From a virus, in the IMG/VR virus record IMGVR_UViG_3300010354_010414, positions 1 to 35,014 of that record: DNA of 35,014 nt. One strand, 5' to 3'. The notes under the pieces are model-generated. The model searched no databases. It saw only the letters and a program-made list of their open reading frames with translations, and was not told the origin of the DNA. The translations under genes were made by a program, and so were the position numbers. Below are positions 16,080-24,029 of the stretch, one piece after another. Positions within the stretch are counted from its first letter, which is position 1, and each line of letters starts with the position of its first letter.

Positions 16080-16630
16080 GTTTTAATTAGCCAACTAGAA
16101 TCAGAAAATATCATGTCTGGTTTTTTATATTCGTTTACTGCTTTCATAACAGTATCTTGATGAGCATAATCATAATCATGACCACATAAAAAATAACTAT
16201 TATTTAGTAATGGTTTATAGTTTAGAATATCTTTAGTAACCTGATCATAAGTATGTAGACCATCTATATAAATCATAAGTAAAGTTGGATGATTAGATAA
16301 GTGCTTGTCTATATAGGATATAGCAGAATCAGATGTGTCTCTGACGTGAAATATATTATTGTATGATTTAGTGTTTTCTTTGAATTTTTCGTAAACATAA
16401 TCTAAAGGAGCAAAATTACAAGTAGGATCTGTTGGATCATAGTTATTTAAAAAAGGATCTATAGATATTACGCTATGAAAATATTTAGCAAAAAATGTTG
16501 TTGATTGACCAGAATAAGATCCTATCTCTATCATACTAAAATTATTTATATCGTAGTATGACTCTATGTATTTTACTAGATCTAATAGACCATCATAATT
16601 TGGTCTCATGTTATATAAACTATTATTCAT
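16076..16630 (-). CDS. SAM-dependent methyltransferase (Methyltransf_24-like)
   Basis: 184 residues. SMIEIGSYSGQSTTFFAKYF (motif I), VISIDPF, and LLMIYIDGLHTYDQVTKDIL followed by FLCGHDYD are characteristic of the CmcI-like group, with Asp/His residues that can hold a metal. It is a distant paralogue of the protein at 5716-6405 (shared IEIGSY, IDGLH.Y). Its ATG region overlaps the neighbouring genes by 4 and 8 bases. A sugar O-methyltransferase is a reasonable guess. Confidence 0.87.
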   Translation of the reverse strand: MNNSLYNMRPNYDGLLDLVKYIESYYDINNFSMIEIGSYSGQSTTFFAKYFHSVISIDPFLNNYDPTDPTCNFAPLDYVYEKFKENTKSYNNIFHVRDTSDSAISYIDKHLSNHPTLLMIYIDGLHTYDQVTKDILNYKPLLNNSYFLCGHDYDYAHQDTVMKAVNEYKKPDMIFSDSSWLIKT

Positions 16631-17153
16631 ATTTATGAAAAATTCCTATGCTATCTTGCCAGTTATCATCTGGTGGATAATGATTTTTATCTATATAACT
16701 CTCTACAAGATTAATTTTATATTCGTTTTTTATAGCCCATCTTGATAACGATCTCCAACTATCTGGATAAAATCTCCAACTATCACTCGGACATTTGGTA
16801 GGATGATATGGTCCTGAACTAGGAGCGCATATATAAATATATCCTGATGTTTTTAAAACCCTACACATCTCCAGAAATGTTATCCAAAAAAATTCATCAT
16901 GTTCAAAACAGGATGATGATACAATTATATCGAATGTGCTATTATCAAAAGGTATATTATGAGATGTTCCAACAACGTCAACATTTGGTCCGGCTTGAAC
17001 ATCTAGTCCTATATAATTATGTCCAACAAATATATTCTTTAATGATCCGTTACCACCGTCCCATGACCCAACGTCCAATACTCTTTTTGTGGTATCAGAT
17101 TTACAATATTTATTGTAGAATAATTGAGCATTATTATATGCCGACTTATGCAT
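16623..17153 (-). CDS. SAM-dependent methyltransferase (Methyltransf_11-like)
   Basis: 176 residues from the ATG at 17153, which gives an 8-base overlap with the upstream gene; an ATG at 17171 would add 6 residues. TKRVLDVGSWDGGNGSL (motif I), IGLDVQAGPNVD (acidic strand), the hydrophobic FDIIVSSSCFEHDEFFW (motif II with EH) and YIYICAPSSGPYH match type-11 methyltransferases common in polysaccharide clusters. Substrate unknown; the two methyltransferases in tandem suggest stepwise modification. Confidence 0.88.
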   Translation of the reverse strand: MHKSAYNNAQLFYNKYCKSDTTKRVLDVGSWDGGNGSLKNIFVGHNYIGLDVQAGPNVDVVGTSHNIPFDNSTFDIIVSSSCFEHDEFFWITFLEMCRVLKTSGYIYICAPSSGPYHPTKCPSDSWRFYPDSWRSLSRWAIKNEYKINLVESYIDKNHYPPDDNWQDSIGIFHKYE

Positions 17154-17337
17154 TATCTGATTCCCAATCATCCCATAATTCTTCTTCTCTCATTTTATTC
17201 TTTTTCTGTTTATATTCTTTTGAATAAAATTTATGGGCTTCGTAGTATTCATCATTATTTCTACGATCTTTTTGTTTATTTTGTAAATTTTTACGTCTTA
17301 AATTTTTCTTATCATTATCAGGTGCAAAATCCGACAT
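17146..17337 (-). CDS. Small highly charged protein
   Basis: 63 residues, dominated by Lys, Arg, Asp and Glu (KKNLRRKNLQNKQKDRR; later KQKKNKMREEELWDDWE). No family recognised; perhaps a nucleic-acid- or protein-binding peptide. It is the first gene of the long minus-strand run, directly behind a promoter and the site TAGGAGAAAAC before ATG, which is why I trust it despite its size. Confidence 0.75.
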   Translation of the reverse strand: MSDFAPDNDKKNLRRKNLQNKQKDRRNNDEYYEAHKFYSKEYKQKKNKMREEELWDDWESDNA

Positions 17338-17365
17338 GTTTTCTCCTATGGGTACTGTTTCTTAT

Positions 17366-17393
17366 ATTGTATGAGATAAACAAAAGTGGTCAA
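17366..17393 (-). promoter_or_regulatory. Sigma-70-type promoter of the long minus-strand run
   Basis: On the minus strand TTGACC (17393-17388), 16 bases, TACAAT (17371-17366), then about 28 bases to the ATG at 17337. A second TTGACC sits directly upstream as a tandem copy (17399-17394). An A/T tract and dyad lie just behind it. Same architecture as the promoter at 12885-12858. It would drive the 63-residue gene and the genes after it. Confidence 0.7.
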
Positions 17394-17394
17394 G

Positions 17395-17421
17395 GTCAAG
17401 TTAAGAAATTTTTTTCTTGAC
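17395..17421. promoter_or_regulatory. Inverted repeat upstream of the -35 box
   Basis: GTCAAG (17395-17400) is mirrored by CTTGAC (17416-17421), with AAGAAA/TTTCTT nested inside and A/T runs in the centre. It overlaps the tandem TTGACC and lies where an operator or UP element would be. It could also help end transcription of the actin-like gene, but there is no GC-rich stem followed by a T-run. Confidence 0.4.
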
Positions 17422-17461
17422 AGACCGTTTTGATCTGGAGATATATTATGCATGGGGTAAT

Positions 17462-18466
17462 TTAAAGTACTAGGGCAGCAATTAAACAACCTTTTGATAC
17501 AGCATGTAAAGGATCATCTGATTGTTTTACTTGCTTAATACTCAATGGAAAACCATTCTCTATCAATTTCTTAGCAAATACTTCTTTGAACCCCTTTGCT
17601 TGAGATGTTCCACCGGCGATGACTATTGTTAGTGGTGTTTTGAACTTTGGTAAACTTCTACTTTCTTTTAATGCAACAGTAAGTTGTTTGGTTGTATAAT
17701 CTATTAGTCTCTCATAATACGAAGATACTGCTGCTAAAATTGAATTATCATTATTTTGTCCAACAGTAAAATCTCCATTTTCTTTTTCTGTTTGAACAAC
17801 ACCATCTGTTTCGTTGACTGCAATAGCGGACATATGATCAATCCAGTCACCGGATTTAGTTGTGGAGAATGTTAGCACTGGTTCTCCATTAAGCATTATA
17901 CAAACATTAACCATACCAGCACCCCAAGATAAACCAATACCAGTATAATTATCATCCTCTAATTCTGCATAACAAAGTGCTTGTGCTTCATTAATTGATC
18001 TAGGATTATAACCACATTCTTTTAGAACTGTTTTAATAACATCTTCGTGATAACTAACATCAAAATCATCATCCTCTTGGTCTATTGGTTGTGATGGTAC
18101 ACAAAAAACTATTTTTTCATTATCGCCATCTGGTTTACCAACTACTTCTTTGAGGATAAATGACAATACTCTTTTGGAATCTTTTTCTTTTGGAGATACT
18201 ATTCCCCTATACATTGGTCTTTTTGCACTCTCATTCTTTTCTAGTGCTTTATCTATAGCATCTTGACCAAGGACGATAAAAGAACCATCTTTATCTTTAA
18301 CAAATATTTTACCAGATAATCCTTTTTCTATCATTTTATTTGCTATAACATTAGCTGGTTCTATAATATAAAAAGCATCTCTAAAATCTTTATATGCTAT
18401 AGAATCATGAGCAACTTTTTTTGATAGAACTATAAATGATGTACCAACATCAAGACCTTTAGCCAT
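17462..18466 (-). CDS. Actin-fold ATPase (ParM/MreB/Hsp70 superfamily)
   Basis: 334 residues. KGLDVGTSFIVLSKK (3-17) is the phosphate-1 loop, SINEAQALCYAEL (158-169) carries the Glu typical of the connecting helix, GIGLSWGAGMVNV (176-188) is the phosphate-2 loop, and LTIVIAGGTSQAKGFKEVF (279-297) is the adenosine motif. The first Asp of phosphate-2 (DxGxG in MreB, ParM and DnaK) is Ser180, which may weaken hydrolysis. Known phage relatives form filaments that segregate or position phage DNA. The upstream membrane protein ends one base before this ATG, so they are probably partners. Confidence 0.85.
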   Translation of the reverse strand: MAKGLDVGTSFIVLSKKVAHDSIAYKDFRDAFYIIEPANVIANKMIEKGLSGKIFVKDKDGSFIVLGQDAIDKALEKNESAKRPMYRGIVSPKEKDSKRVLSFILKEVVGKPDGDNEKIVFCVPSQPIDQEDDDFDVSYHEDVIKTVLKECGYNPRSINEAQALCYAELEDDNYTGIGLSWGAGMVNVCIMLNGEPVLTFSTTKSGDWIDHMSAIAVNETDGVVQTEKENGDFTVGQNNDNSILAAVSSYYERLIDYTTKQLTVALKESRSLPKFKTPLTIVIAGGTSQAKGFKEVFAKKLIENGFPLSIKQVKQSDDPLHAVSKGCLIAALVL

Positions 18467-18467
18467 T

Positions 18468-18788
18468 TTATTTTCCTTTGATTAGTGAGGATAGTTTATT
18501 AACTGATGCATCAATATTATCATTAATTTCTACACTAGGAGCAATATTATCGTATTTTTTTTCCATATCTGATATATCTATATTAGAAACAAACTTACTA
18601 TCATCAATAGTTATTTTTTGCATTTTTTCTACAACTTTTTCATAATCTTTACTTTTTCTTTGACTCTTTTCAAGAAATAATTCTTTAGAAATAACCTGGG
18701 TATTGTTTTTACCTAATAAAAAGCCAATAAAAAATATAGTAAAATAAGACGAAAAGATACAAAATAATAGAAGCAAATTTGTATTCAT
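18468..18788 (-). CDS. Membrane-anchored small protein, probable partner of the actin-like ATPase
   Basis: 106 residues. One N-terminal transmembrane segment (LLLLFCIFSSYFTIFFIGFL, about 5-24) is followed by a charged, probably cytoplasmic helix (residues 38-60) and an acidic tail with VEINDNIDASVNKLSSLIKG. No family recognised. The stop lies one base before the ATPase start, and its end supplies that gene's AAAGGAAAA site, so expression is coupled. A membrane tether for the filament is an inference from this coupling and topology. Confidence 0.78.
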   Translation of the reverse strand: MNTNLLLLFCIFSSYFTIFFIGFLLGKNNTQVISKELFLEKSQRKSKDYEKVVEKMQKITIDDSKFVSNIDISDMEKKYDNIAPSVEINDNIDASVNKLSSLIKGK

Positions 18789-18826
18789 AACGCACCGATT
18801 ACTATAGTGATAGGAGAGATACCTGT

Positions 18827-19168
18827 ATGAAAAATGGTAAAATTTGGGGCGAAACAGAAGAAATTTTTAATTTCAACAATGTTTCTATACACAGGATAGT
18901 TATAAATAAAGGATCATCATGCTCTCAACATTGTCATCACCATAAATATAATATGTTTTATATTGAACAAGGTAAATTACTACTAAAACATTGGCAGAAT
19001 GACTATGATCTAGTAGATGAAACTATTTTAGATTCAAAAGAGTCGTGTATTATTCCACCAAATCATTATCATCAGTTCATAGCATTAGAAGATACTATAG
19101 CATACGAAATCTATTATGTACAATTATTAGACAACGATATATTCAGAAGAACATGTGGTGCTAAATGA
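18827..19168 (+). CDS. Small cupin (sugar isomerase/epimerase-like)
   Basis: 113 residues. A single cupin barrel: VSIHRIVINKGSSCSQHCHH, HKYNMFYIEQGKLLL (motif 1, with His residues and the Glu), then SCIIPPNHYHQFIALEDT (motif 2 with His). This is the C-terminal half-type of mannose-6-phosphate isomerase/GDP-mannose pyrophosphorylase fusions, often a stand-alone sugar-binding cupin in glycan clusters. First plus-strand gene after a strand switch, with AGGAGAG upstream. Overlaps the next gene as ATGA. Confidence 0.87.
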   Translation: MKNGKIWGETEEIFNFNNVSIHRIVINKGSSCSQHCHHHKYNMFYIEQGKLLLKHWQNDYDLVDETILDSKESCIIPPNHYHQFIALEDTIAYEIYYVQLLDNDIFRRTCGAK

Positions 19169-20268
19169 GATATATTTTAGTAGCAAATAATAAAAAATTA
19201 AATAGCGATATGCTAAAAAAATTAGAACTTGATTCTAAAAATGATATATTAATTTTTTTTAATTATATGTGGCCTTTCTTAACTTTCGAAAAATTACGAA
19301 ATCATCCTAGAAAATATTATATTGGACGACAAAGACCAAATAAGCCAGAAACTAATCATATACCATATGCGGGTATAGATATTGTTAAAGAACATGAAGA
19401 TAAGTTTGAAAAGATTATTTTTCACAGTCATCCAGATCATATGAAAGTTTCTGATCATCAAATTATCTTAAAAAAAGCAATAGATAGTTTTAATTTTGAT
19501 CCAACTAAATTAGATAAATTAGAGCCAGTATCCGATGGTATTCGTAAGACCATAGGATATCCTAAAGGCAAAAATATGAGTAGTGGTATAATAGCATATG
19601 AATACATAAAAAGAATTAAAGAACCACACGATGATATATTATTACTAGGATTTACATCAGAATTAGCTAAAAAATTTCATAACGACGATTGGGAGGCATC
19701 ATATTTTAGATCTCAAATTAAAAAAAATATATGCAAAAGTATAGGATGTTATGATAATGAACAAAAAAAATATATGTATATATACGATAAATTAAAATGG
19801 AAATCATATTTATCCGGTAATCATGGTAAAAAAGCTATTGATATAATCAAATCTTTAGATGTAAAAAATATAATAGATATTGGATGTGGACCAAATTTAT
19901 TTTGTAAAGAAACTATCGGAGAATATTGTGATTGTATTGGAGTAGATTTTGCTGGAAATTTTTTTGATCTTTATGGAGATATATGTGTAGGATTAGATAC
20001 TATAAAAGATAAACAATATGATTTAGTAACAGCATTTGATTTTTTAGAACACTTACTTCCATCATGTATTCATCAAGCACTCAGAGAAATGAAAAGAATA
20101 TCTTCTGGTTTTATTTTTCAAATAGATTATCATCAGAGTATTAAGATTGTACTTGGATCCTCCCTTCATCCTACTGTTAAACCCAAAAAATGGTGGAAAG
20201 AACAAATATCCGAATACTGTGACAACATAGAAGAACAAAGCGGATACCTATATGGTAAATGGAAATAA
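19165..20268 (+). CDS. Sialyltransferase-like domain fused to a SAM methyltransferase
   Basis: 367 residues. The N-terminal part (about 1-195) looks like a GT29/GT42-type sialyltransferase: PKGKNMSSGIIAYEYIKR (133-150), ILLLGFT (158-164), and NDDWEASYFRSQI (173-185), resembling the SG...GF...HDxxxE order of that group. The C-terminal part is a class I methyltransferase: VKNIIDIGCGPNLF (233-246), CIGVDFAG, YDLVTAFDFLEHLL (285-298). The N-terminal assignment is by motif order only. A two-step enzyme that transfers and then methylates a sugar is an inference. It overlaps the cupin by 4 bases and the next gene by 17. Confidence 0.72.
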   Translation: MRYILVANNKKLNSDMLKKLELDSKNDILIFFNYMWPFLTFEKLRNHPRKYYIGRQRPNKPETNHIPYAGIDIVKEHEDKFEKIIFHSHPDHMKVSDHQIILKKAIDSFNFDPTKLDKLEPVSDGIRKTIGYPKGKNMSSGIIAYEYIKRIKEPHDDILLLGFTSELAKKFHNDDWEASYFRSQIKKNICKSIGCYDNEQKKYMYIYDKLKWKSYLSGNHGKKAIDIIKSLDVKNIIDIGCGPNLFCKETIGEYCDCIGVDFAGNFFDLYGDICVGLDTIKDKQYDLVTAFDFLEHLLPSCIHQALREMKRISSGFIFQIDYHQSIKIVLGSSLHPTVKPKKWWKEQISEYCDNIEEQSGYLYGKWK

Positions 20269-21262
20269 TAGAAGAGTTGCTGTTTTATCTCGCTATAAAG
20301 AAAATAATGAATTATGGCGTAGTATATTAAAACAATTTAAATATGAAATTATAGTATATAATAAATATAGTGGAGAAAATTTATTAGAAAATGTTGGCAG
20401 AGAAGGTCATACATATTTAACATATATAGTACAAAATTATCATAATCTTCCATATGAAATATTATTTAGTCAATATGATCCATCCGATCATTTTAAAGAA
20501 AACACAATACATAATTCTAAAAACTTTCACAGGAATATAAAATATTTTTTAAGTGGATTTTTATATAATTTTATAGGCATAAGACCAACAGACTATGATC
20601 TTATTGTAAGAGATAAAAATATTGATTGGATTAAACATTGTAAATATATTTTTGGGTCTTTTGAAGAACCGCAAGTTAATAAACTTATATGTTGTGGAGC
20701 TAATTTAAATGGTGTTTTTAGAGTTAGTAGAAAAGCGATATTATCAAGACCAAAAGAATTTTATCAAAAATGTTTGAATTATCTAAGTAATGATATTGAT
20801 CCTGATGAGGGATATTTTTTCGAAAGAATATGGAAATATATATTTACAAATTATGGATGTAATAATAATCGATACCACTATTTTATAGATAATTATTTTT
20901 TATTTGGTACAGATTATGGTGTTGACTATAACTGGACCAGAAAATCAAATATTATTAGTAGTAATTTAAATGGTAATGTTATCTCTGATAGAAAATGGAA
21001 AGATAATTGTTATGGACATCTTTTTTTACATAACTCTGGTTTGATTATGTCAAATTATCTTAGTACCTCATTGTATGCCAGTCCTCAAGAAGCGTATTGG
21101 AGTATTGATGAAGATAACAGACTAAGACTATACGATCTTATGGGATCTGTTACGTCTATATTCGATCTTAACAATCATTCTTGGCCATTATATGGATATC
21201 ACTATGAGGGATCTAAAAGATTAGATAATTTTCATTATTTAAAACCAAAAATGTTTATGTAA
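20252..21262 (+). CDS. DUF3431-type protein, copy 1
   Basis: 336 residues. VAVLSRYKENNELW, IIVYNKYSG, VGREGHTYLTYIVQNYHNLP, ILFSQYDPSDHF and FIGIRPTDYDLI follow the pattern of DUF3431, a putative glycosyltransferase-like family found in fungi and phages. A second part, with CGANLNGVFRVSRKAIL, resembles the acceptor half of GT-A enzymes. It is a clear paralogue of the protein at 22357-23289. The C-terminus converges with the glf gene and overlaps it by 8 bases. Confidence 0.8.
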   Translation: MVNGNNRRVAVLSRYKENNELWRSILKQFKYEIIVYNKYSGENLLENVGREGHTYLTYIVQNYHNLPYEILFSQYDPSDHFKENTIHNSKNFHRNIKYFLSGFLYNFIGIRPTDYDLIVRDKNIDWIKHCKYIFGSFEEPQVNKLICCGANLNGVFRVSRKAILSRPKEFYQKCLNYLSNDIDPDEGYFFERIWKYIFTNYGCNNNRYHYFIDNYFLFGTDYGVDYNWTRKSNIISSNLNGNVISDRKWKDNCYGHLFLHNSGLIMSNYLSTSLYASPQEAYWSIDEDNRLRLYDLMGSVTSIFDLNNHSWPLYGYHYEGSKRLDNFHYLKPKMFM

Positions 21263-22346
21263 ATATTTTATCTATTTGAGATAAACAAGATCCTATTACC
21301 TGATGCATATCATAGTATCTATATTCCGCCAGTCTTCCTCCAAAAATATATTTTGATTCACTCTTTGCTAATTGATCATAACGTAAAAAAATATTATTAT
21401 TTTCTTCTGTATTAATAGGATAGAATGGGATTTTTGTACTATCCCAGATATCAGGATATTCCTTTGTAATTATAGTATTTTTTTGTTTACCAAATTCAAA
21501 ATGTTTATGCTCGACTATTCTAGTATAGTCAATAGATATATCTGTATAATTTATTATAGCATTACCTTGAAAATCTTCTATATCTAATTTTTCATGTTCA
21601 AATCTTAAAGATCTATAATTTAATAATCCATATTTATATTCATAAAATTCATCTATCTTTCCTGTGAAAACAACATATTTAGACTGTTGATCCCAGTAAT
21701 CTCTATTTTTAAAATAGTCTGTCTCCAGAGATATATCGACACCATCCAACATCTTTTCAAACATAGTTGTATACCCACCAATCGGAATACCTTGATACTT
21801 GTCATTGAAATAGTTATCATCAAAAGTTAGTCTAATTGGTAGGCGTTTAATAATATCTGATGGTAATTCTTTAGGATCTAATTTCCATTGTTTGGTAGTA
21901 TATCCTTTAATAAATATTTCATATATTTCTTGTCCAACTTGGGACAAAATCCATTCCTCTAAATTAGATGGATTATTAATTGGTATTTTTTTTGAATCCA
22001 AAATATTTTTAGCTTGTTGTGGATTTCTAACATCCCACAATTGATAGAGTGTAAATAAATTAATAGGAAACGAAAATAATTTGTTATTATAATAAACTTT
22101 TGGTCTATTAACAAAGTGATTGAACTCCACAAACTGATTGACATACTCCCATATTTTTTTACTATTAGTATGAAATATGTGTGGCCCATAAATATGCACA
22201 TTAATATCATTTATATTTTTAGTATAACAATTTCCACCAATATGATTTCTCTTATCTATAATTAGTACTTTTTTATTTCTTTTTAAGCATTCGTGAGCGA
22301 ACACAGAACCATATATACCACAACCAACAATTAAAAAATCATACAT
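21255..22346 (-). CDS. glf: UDP-galactopyranose mutase
   Basis: 363 residues, near the usual length of bacterial Glf. FAD motif FLIVGCGIYGSVFAHE (4-19) with VLIIDKRNHIGGNCY; then HIYGPHIFHTNSKKIW, FIKGYTTKQW, IIKRLPIRLTFDDNYF with the conserved Arg, YQGIPIGGYTTMFEKML, TRIVEHKHFEF, ITKEYP and the terminal FGGRLAEYRYYDMHQVI. The reduced flavoenzyme converts UDP-galactopyranose to UDP-galactofuranose for bacterial surface glycans. It is inverted between two paralogous plus-strand genes, 10 bases from one start and overlapping the other stop, so its promoter must lie within the neighbour. No sign of damage. Confidence 0.96.
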   Translation of the reverse strand: MYDFLIVGCGIYGSVFAHECLKRNKKVLIIDKRNHIGGNCYTKNINDINVHIYGPHIFHTNSKKIWEYVNQFVEFNHFVNRPKVYYNNKLFSFPINLFTLYQLWDVRNPQQAKNILDSKKIPINNPSNLEEWILSQVGQEIYEIFIKGYTTKQWKLDPKELPSDIIKRLPIRLTFDDNYFNDKYQGIPIGGYTTMFEKMLDGVDISLETDYFKNRDYWDQQSKYVVFTGKIDEFYEYKYGLLNYRSLRFEHEKLDIEDFQGNAIINYTDISIDYTRIVEHKHFEFGKQKNTIITKEYPDIWDSTKIPFYPINTEENNNIFLRYDQLAKSESKYIFGGRLAEYRYYDMHQVIGSCLSQIDKIFT

Positions 22347-22356
22347 AAATTATCCT

Positions 22357-23289
22357 ATGACTAAAGTAGCAATATTATCTCGTTATCAAGAAAATGATAA
22401 CTCATGGTATAATATATTAAAAGATCGATATGACAACATAATTGTTTTTAATAAATTTGATGGAGAAAATAAGTTACCAAATATTGGAAGAGAGGGTCAT
22501 ACTTATTTATATTATATAGTTAATCATTATGAAAATCTACCAGAAGAATTATTGTTTAGCCAGTATAGTCCATTAGATCATTTTAACAAATTAAATCCGT
22601 CAAATAATAGAGGTACTAATCATGTAAATGATTTTTTGAATTCTCATTTGTATGACTTTATATGTATTAGACCCACTGACTATGATTTATTTGTTAGAAA
22701 AAGAAAAATAGAATGGCTAAATAATTTTAATGAATTATATAATACTAATAGTAATATAAATAAGATTATATCAACTGGAGCATGTTTAAATGGTATATTT
22801 AGAGTATCTAGAGAAGCGATACTCAAACACGATATACATTTCTATATAAGAGGACTAGATATGTTATCTAGAGGTAAAAATCCTAATGAGGGATTTTTCT
22901 TTGAGAGGGCGTGGAAATATATTTTTACTAATTATGGTAACTGTCCTGAAAAATATTCTTCTTTTAAAGATAGTATATGGTTATTTGGAAATCCTAGTTT
23001 TAGTAGTCTTGTTACTGATAGAAAAGATAGATCTTATGGACATATTAAATTATATGAAGATGGATGTATAAGTTCTAATAATTATTGTTACTATGGACAT
23101 AGTAATGAGCATCATTGGTCTATTAATGATGATGTGTTATACTTTTTTTCTTGTACTGGTTCCATAACATCAACATATAAACTATCTAATATTAGTGAAA
23201 ATACTACACAATTATTTGGCACCTATTACGATAGCAAAGGTATTCATGAGAATAAACTTTTATTGAAAAAAGCGTTGTATCAATATTAA
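22357..23289 (+). CDS. DUF3431-type protein, copy 2
   Basis: 310 residues, same pattern as the protein at 20252-21262: VAILSRYQENDNSWYNIL, IIVFNKFDGENKLPNIGREG, HTYLYYIVNHYENLPEELLF, FICIRPTDYDLFVRK, GACLNGIFRVSREAIL, NEGFFFERAWKYIFTNYG. Copy 1 has an extra stretch before the C-terminal SDR..W/SYGH region, explaining its greater length. DUF3431 has no firm function; a glycosyltransferase-like role fits the context. It starts 10 bases from the divergent glf start with no clear ribosome site, and its stop overlaps the protease gene by 4 bases. Confidence 0.8.
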   Translation: MTKVAILSRYQENDNSWYNILKDRYDNIIVFNKFDGENKLPNIGREGHTYLYYIVNHYENLPEELLFSQYSPLDHFNKLNPSNNRGTNHVNDFLNSHLYDFICIRPTDYDLFVRKRKIEWLNNFNELYNTNSNINKIISTGACLNGIFRVSREAILKHDIHFYIRGLDMLSRGKNPNEGFFFERAWKYIFTNYGNCPEKYSSFKDSIWLFGNPSFSSLVTDRKDRSYGHIKLYEDGCISSNNYCYYGHSNEHHWSINDDVLYFFSCTGSITSTYKLSNISENTTQLFGTYYDSKGIHENKLLLKKALYQY

Positions 23290-24029
23290 TCCGATATATT
23301 AGATTCTATCCAGTCTGTGTGATTACTAATTCTTGTATGAAATGTTTCTGTTTCGTATTCATGTTTTTTCTTATCATTTCTACTAATAAAAGAATGAATA
23401 CCAGCTAATTCATTATCTATAAATAATCCTCCACCACTATCTCCATGATATATAATATATTCTAATTGAGTAGTTCCATTTTTAAGAGATGGACTACAAA
23501 CTAAAGTTCCACTATAGACTTTATCTATAATATTTGATCCTGCTCTTTTTTTACCATCTTGAATTATGGGTCCACTAAGAAAATTTCCAGTGGTCCCAAA
23601 ACCCGCCAGACTACATAACTTATTTATTTCGTCTGTTTTTTTATATAGAGATGGATACCAATCTAGTCCTATATTTGATTGCAGTTTGACTATAGCGATA
23701 TCATTATGTCCTTTAATATTAGGATCAAATTCTGGATGAATAATAATTTTACCTACTTCTATTTTTCTATCATTTATTTCCACAACGAACAAATCATTGT
23801 TATCCATAAACACATGAGCAGCAGTAAGTATATATTTATCTCCTATGCCGACGCATGATCCAAAATATTTTATTTTGTTAGTCTCTTTGTCTAAACATAT
23901 TATTTTTCCAACATAAACAAAATCACTAGCATATTTTATATACTGATGATCCTTATTAGATGGATCTATTAATCCTCCATGAGAAGAATGACCAAAGAGT
24001 AAAATCCAAATAAGCAATAAGCGTATCAT
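23286..24029 (-). CDS. Secreted chymotrypsin-family serine protease
   Basis: 247 residues from the ATG at 24029; a GTG at 24035 lies inside the AGGAGGTG ribosome site and is rejected. An N-terminal signal (IRLLLIWILLFGHSS) precedes a trypsin-like domain: YILTAAHVF with His72, GHNDIAIVKL with Asp110, and HGDSGGGLF with Ser198, a complete triad. FGSCVGIGDKYILTA is the usual strand before the His. It is last in the rIIA-RuvB transcription direction and its start is buried in a hairpin. A phage-made exported protease could act in lysis, in the periplasm, or on surface proteins; which is unknown. Confidence 0.9.
   Translation of the reverse strand: MIRLLLIWILLFGHSSHGGLIDPSNKDHQYIKYASDFVYVGKIICLDKETNKIKYFGSCVGIGDKYILTAAHVFMDNNDLFVVEINDRKIEVGKIIIHPEFDPNIKGHNDIAIVKLQSNIGLDWYPSLYKKTDEINKLCSLAGFGTTGNFLSGPIIQDGKKRAGSNIIDKVYSGTLVCSPSLKNGTTQLEYIIYHGDSGGGLFIDNELAGIHSFISRNDKKKHEYETETFHTRISNHTDWIESNISD

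Noticed and set aside
17124-17420. Plus-strand 98-residue ORF across the promoter region.
   Set aside because: It opposes two supported minus-strand genes and a promoter, and its Phe/Tyr/Leu-rich product is typical of antisense AT-rich frames.
17349-17456. A 35-codon minus-strand ORF starting MHNISPDQNGL between the actin-like gene and the 63-residue gene.
   Set aside because: It has no ribosome-binding site, and both promoter boxes, the dyad and the likely transcription start lie inside it.
18779-18808. TTGTAT-N18-TATAGT as a plus-strand promoter for the cupin, with the palindromic ACTATAGT also serving the minus strand.
   Set aside because: Transcription would start within the ribosome site of the cupin gene, and the minus-strand copy has no -35 box.
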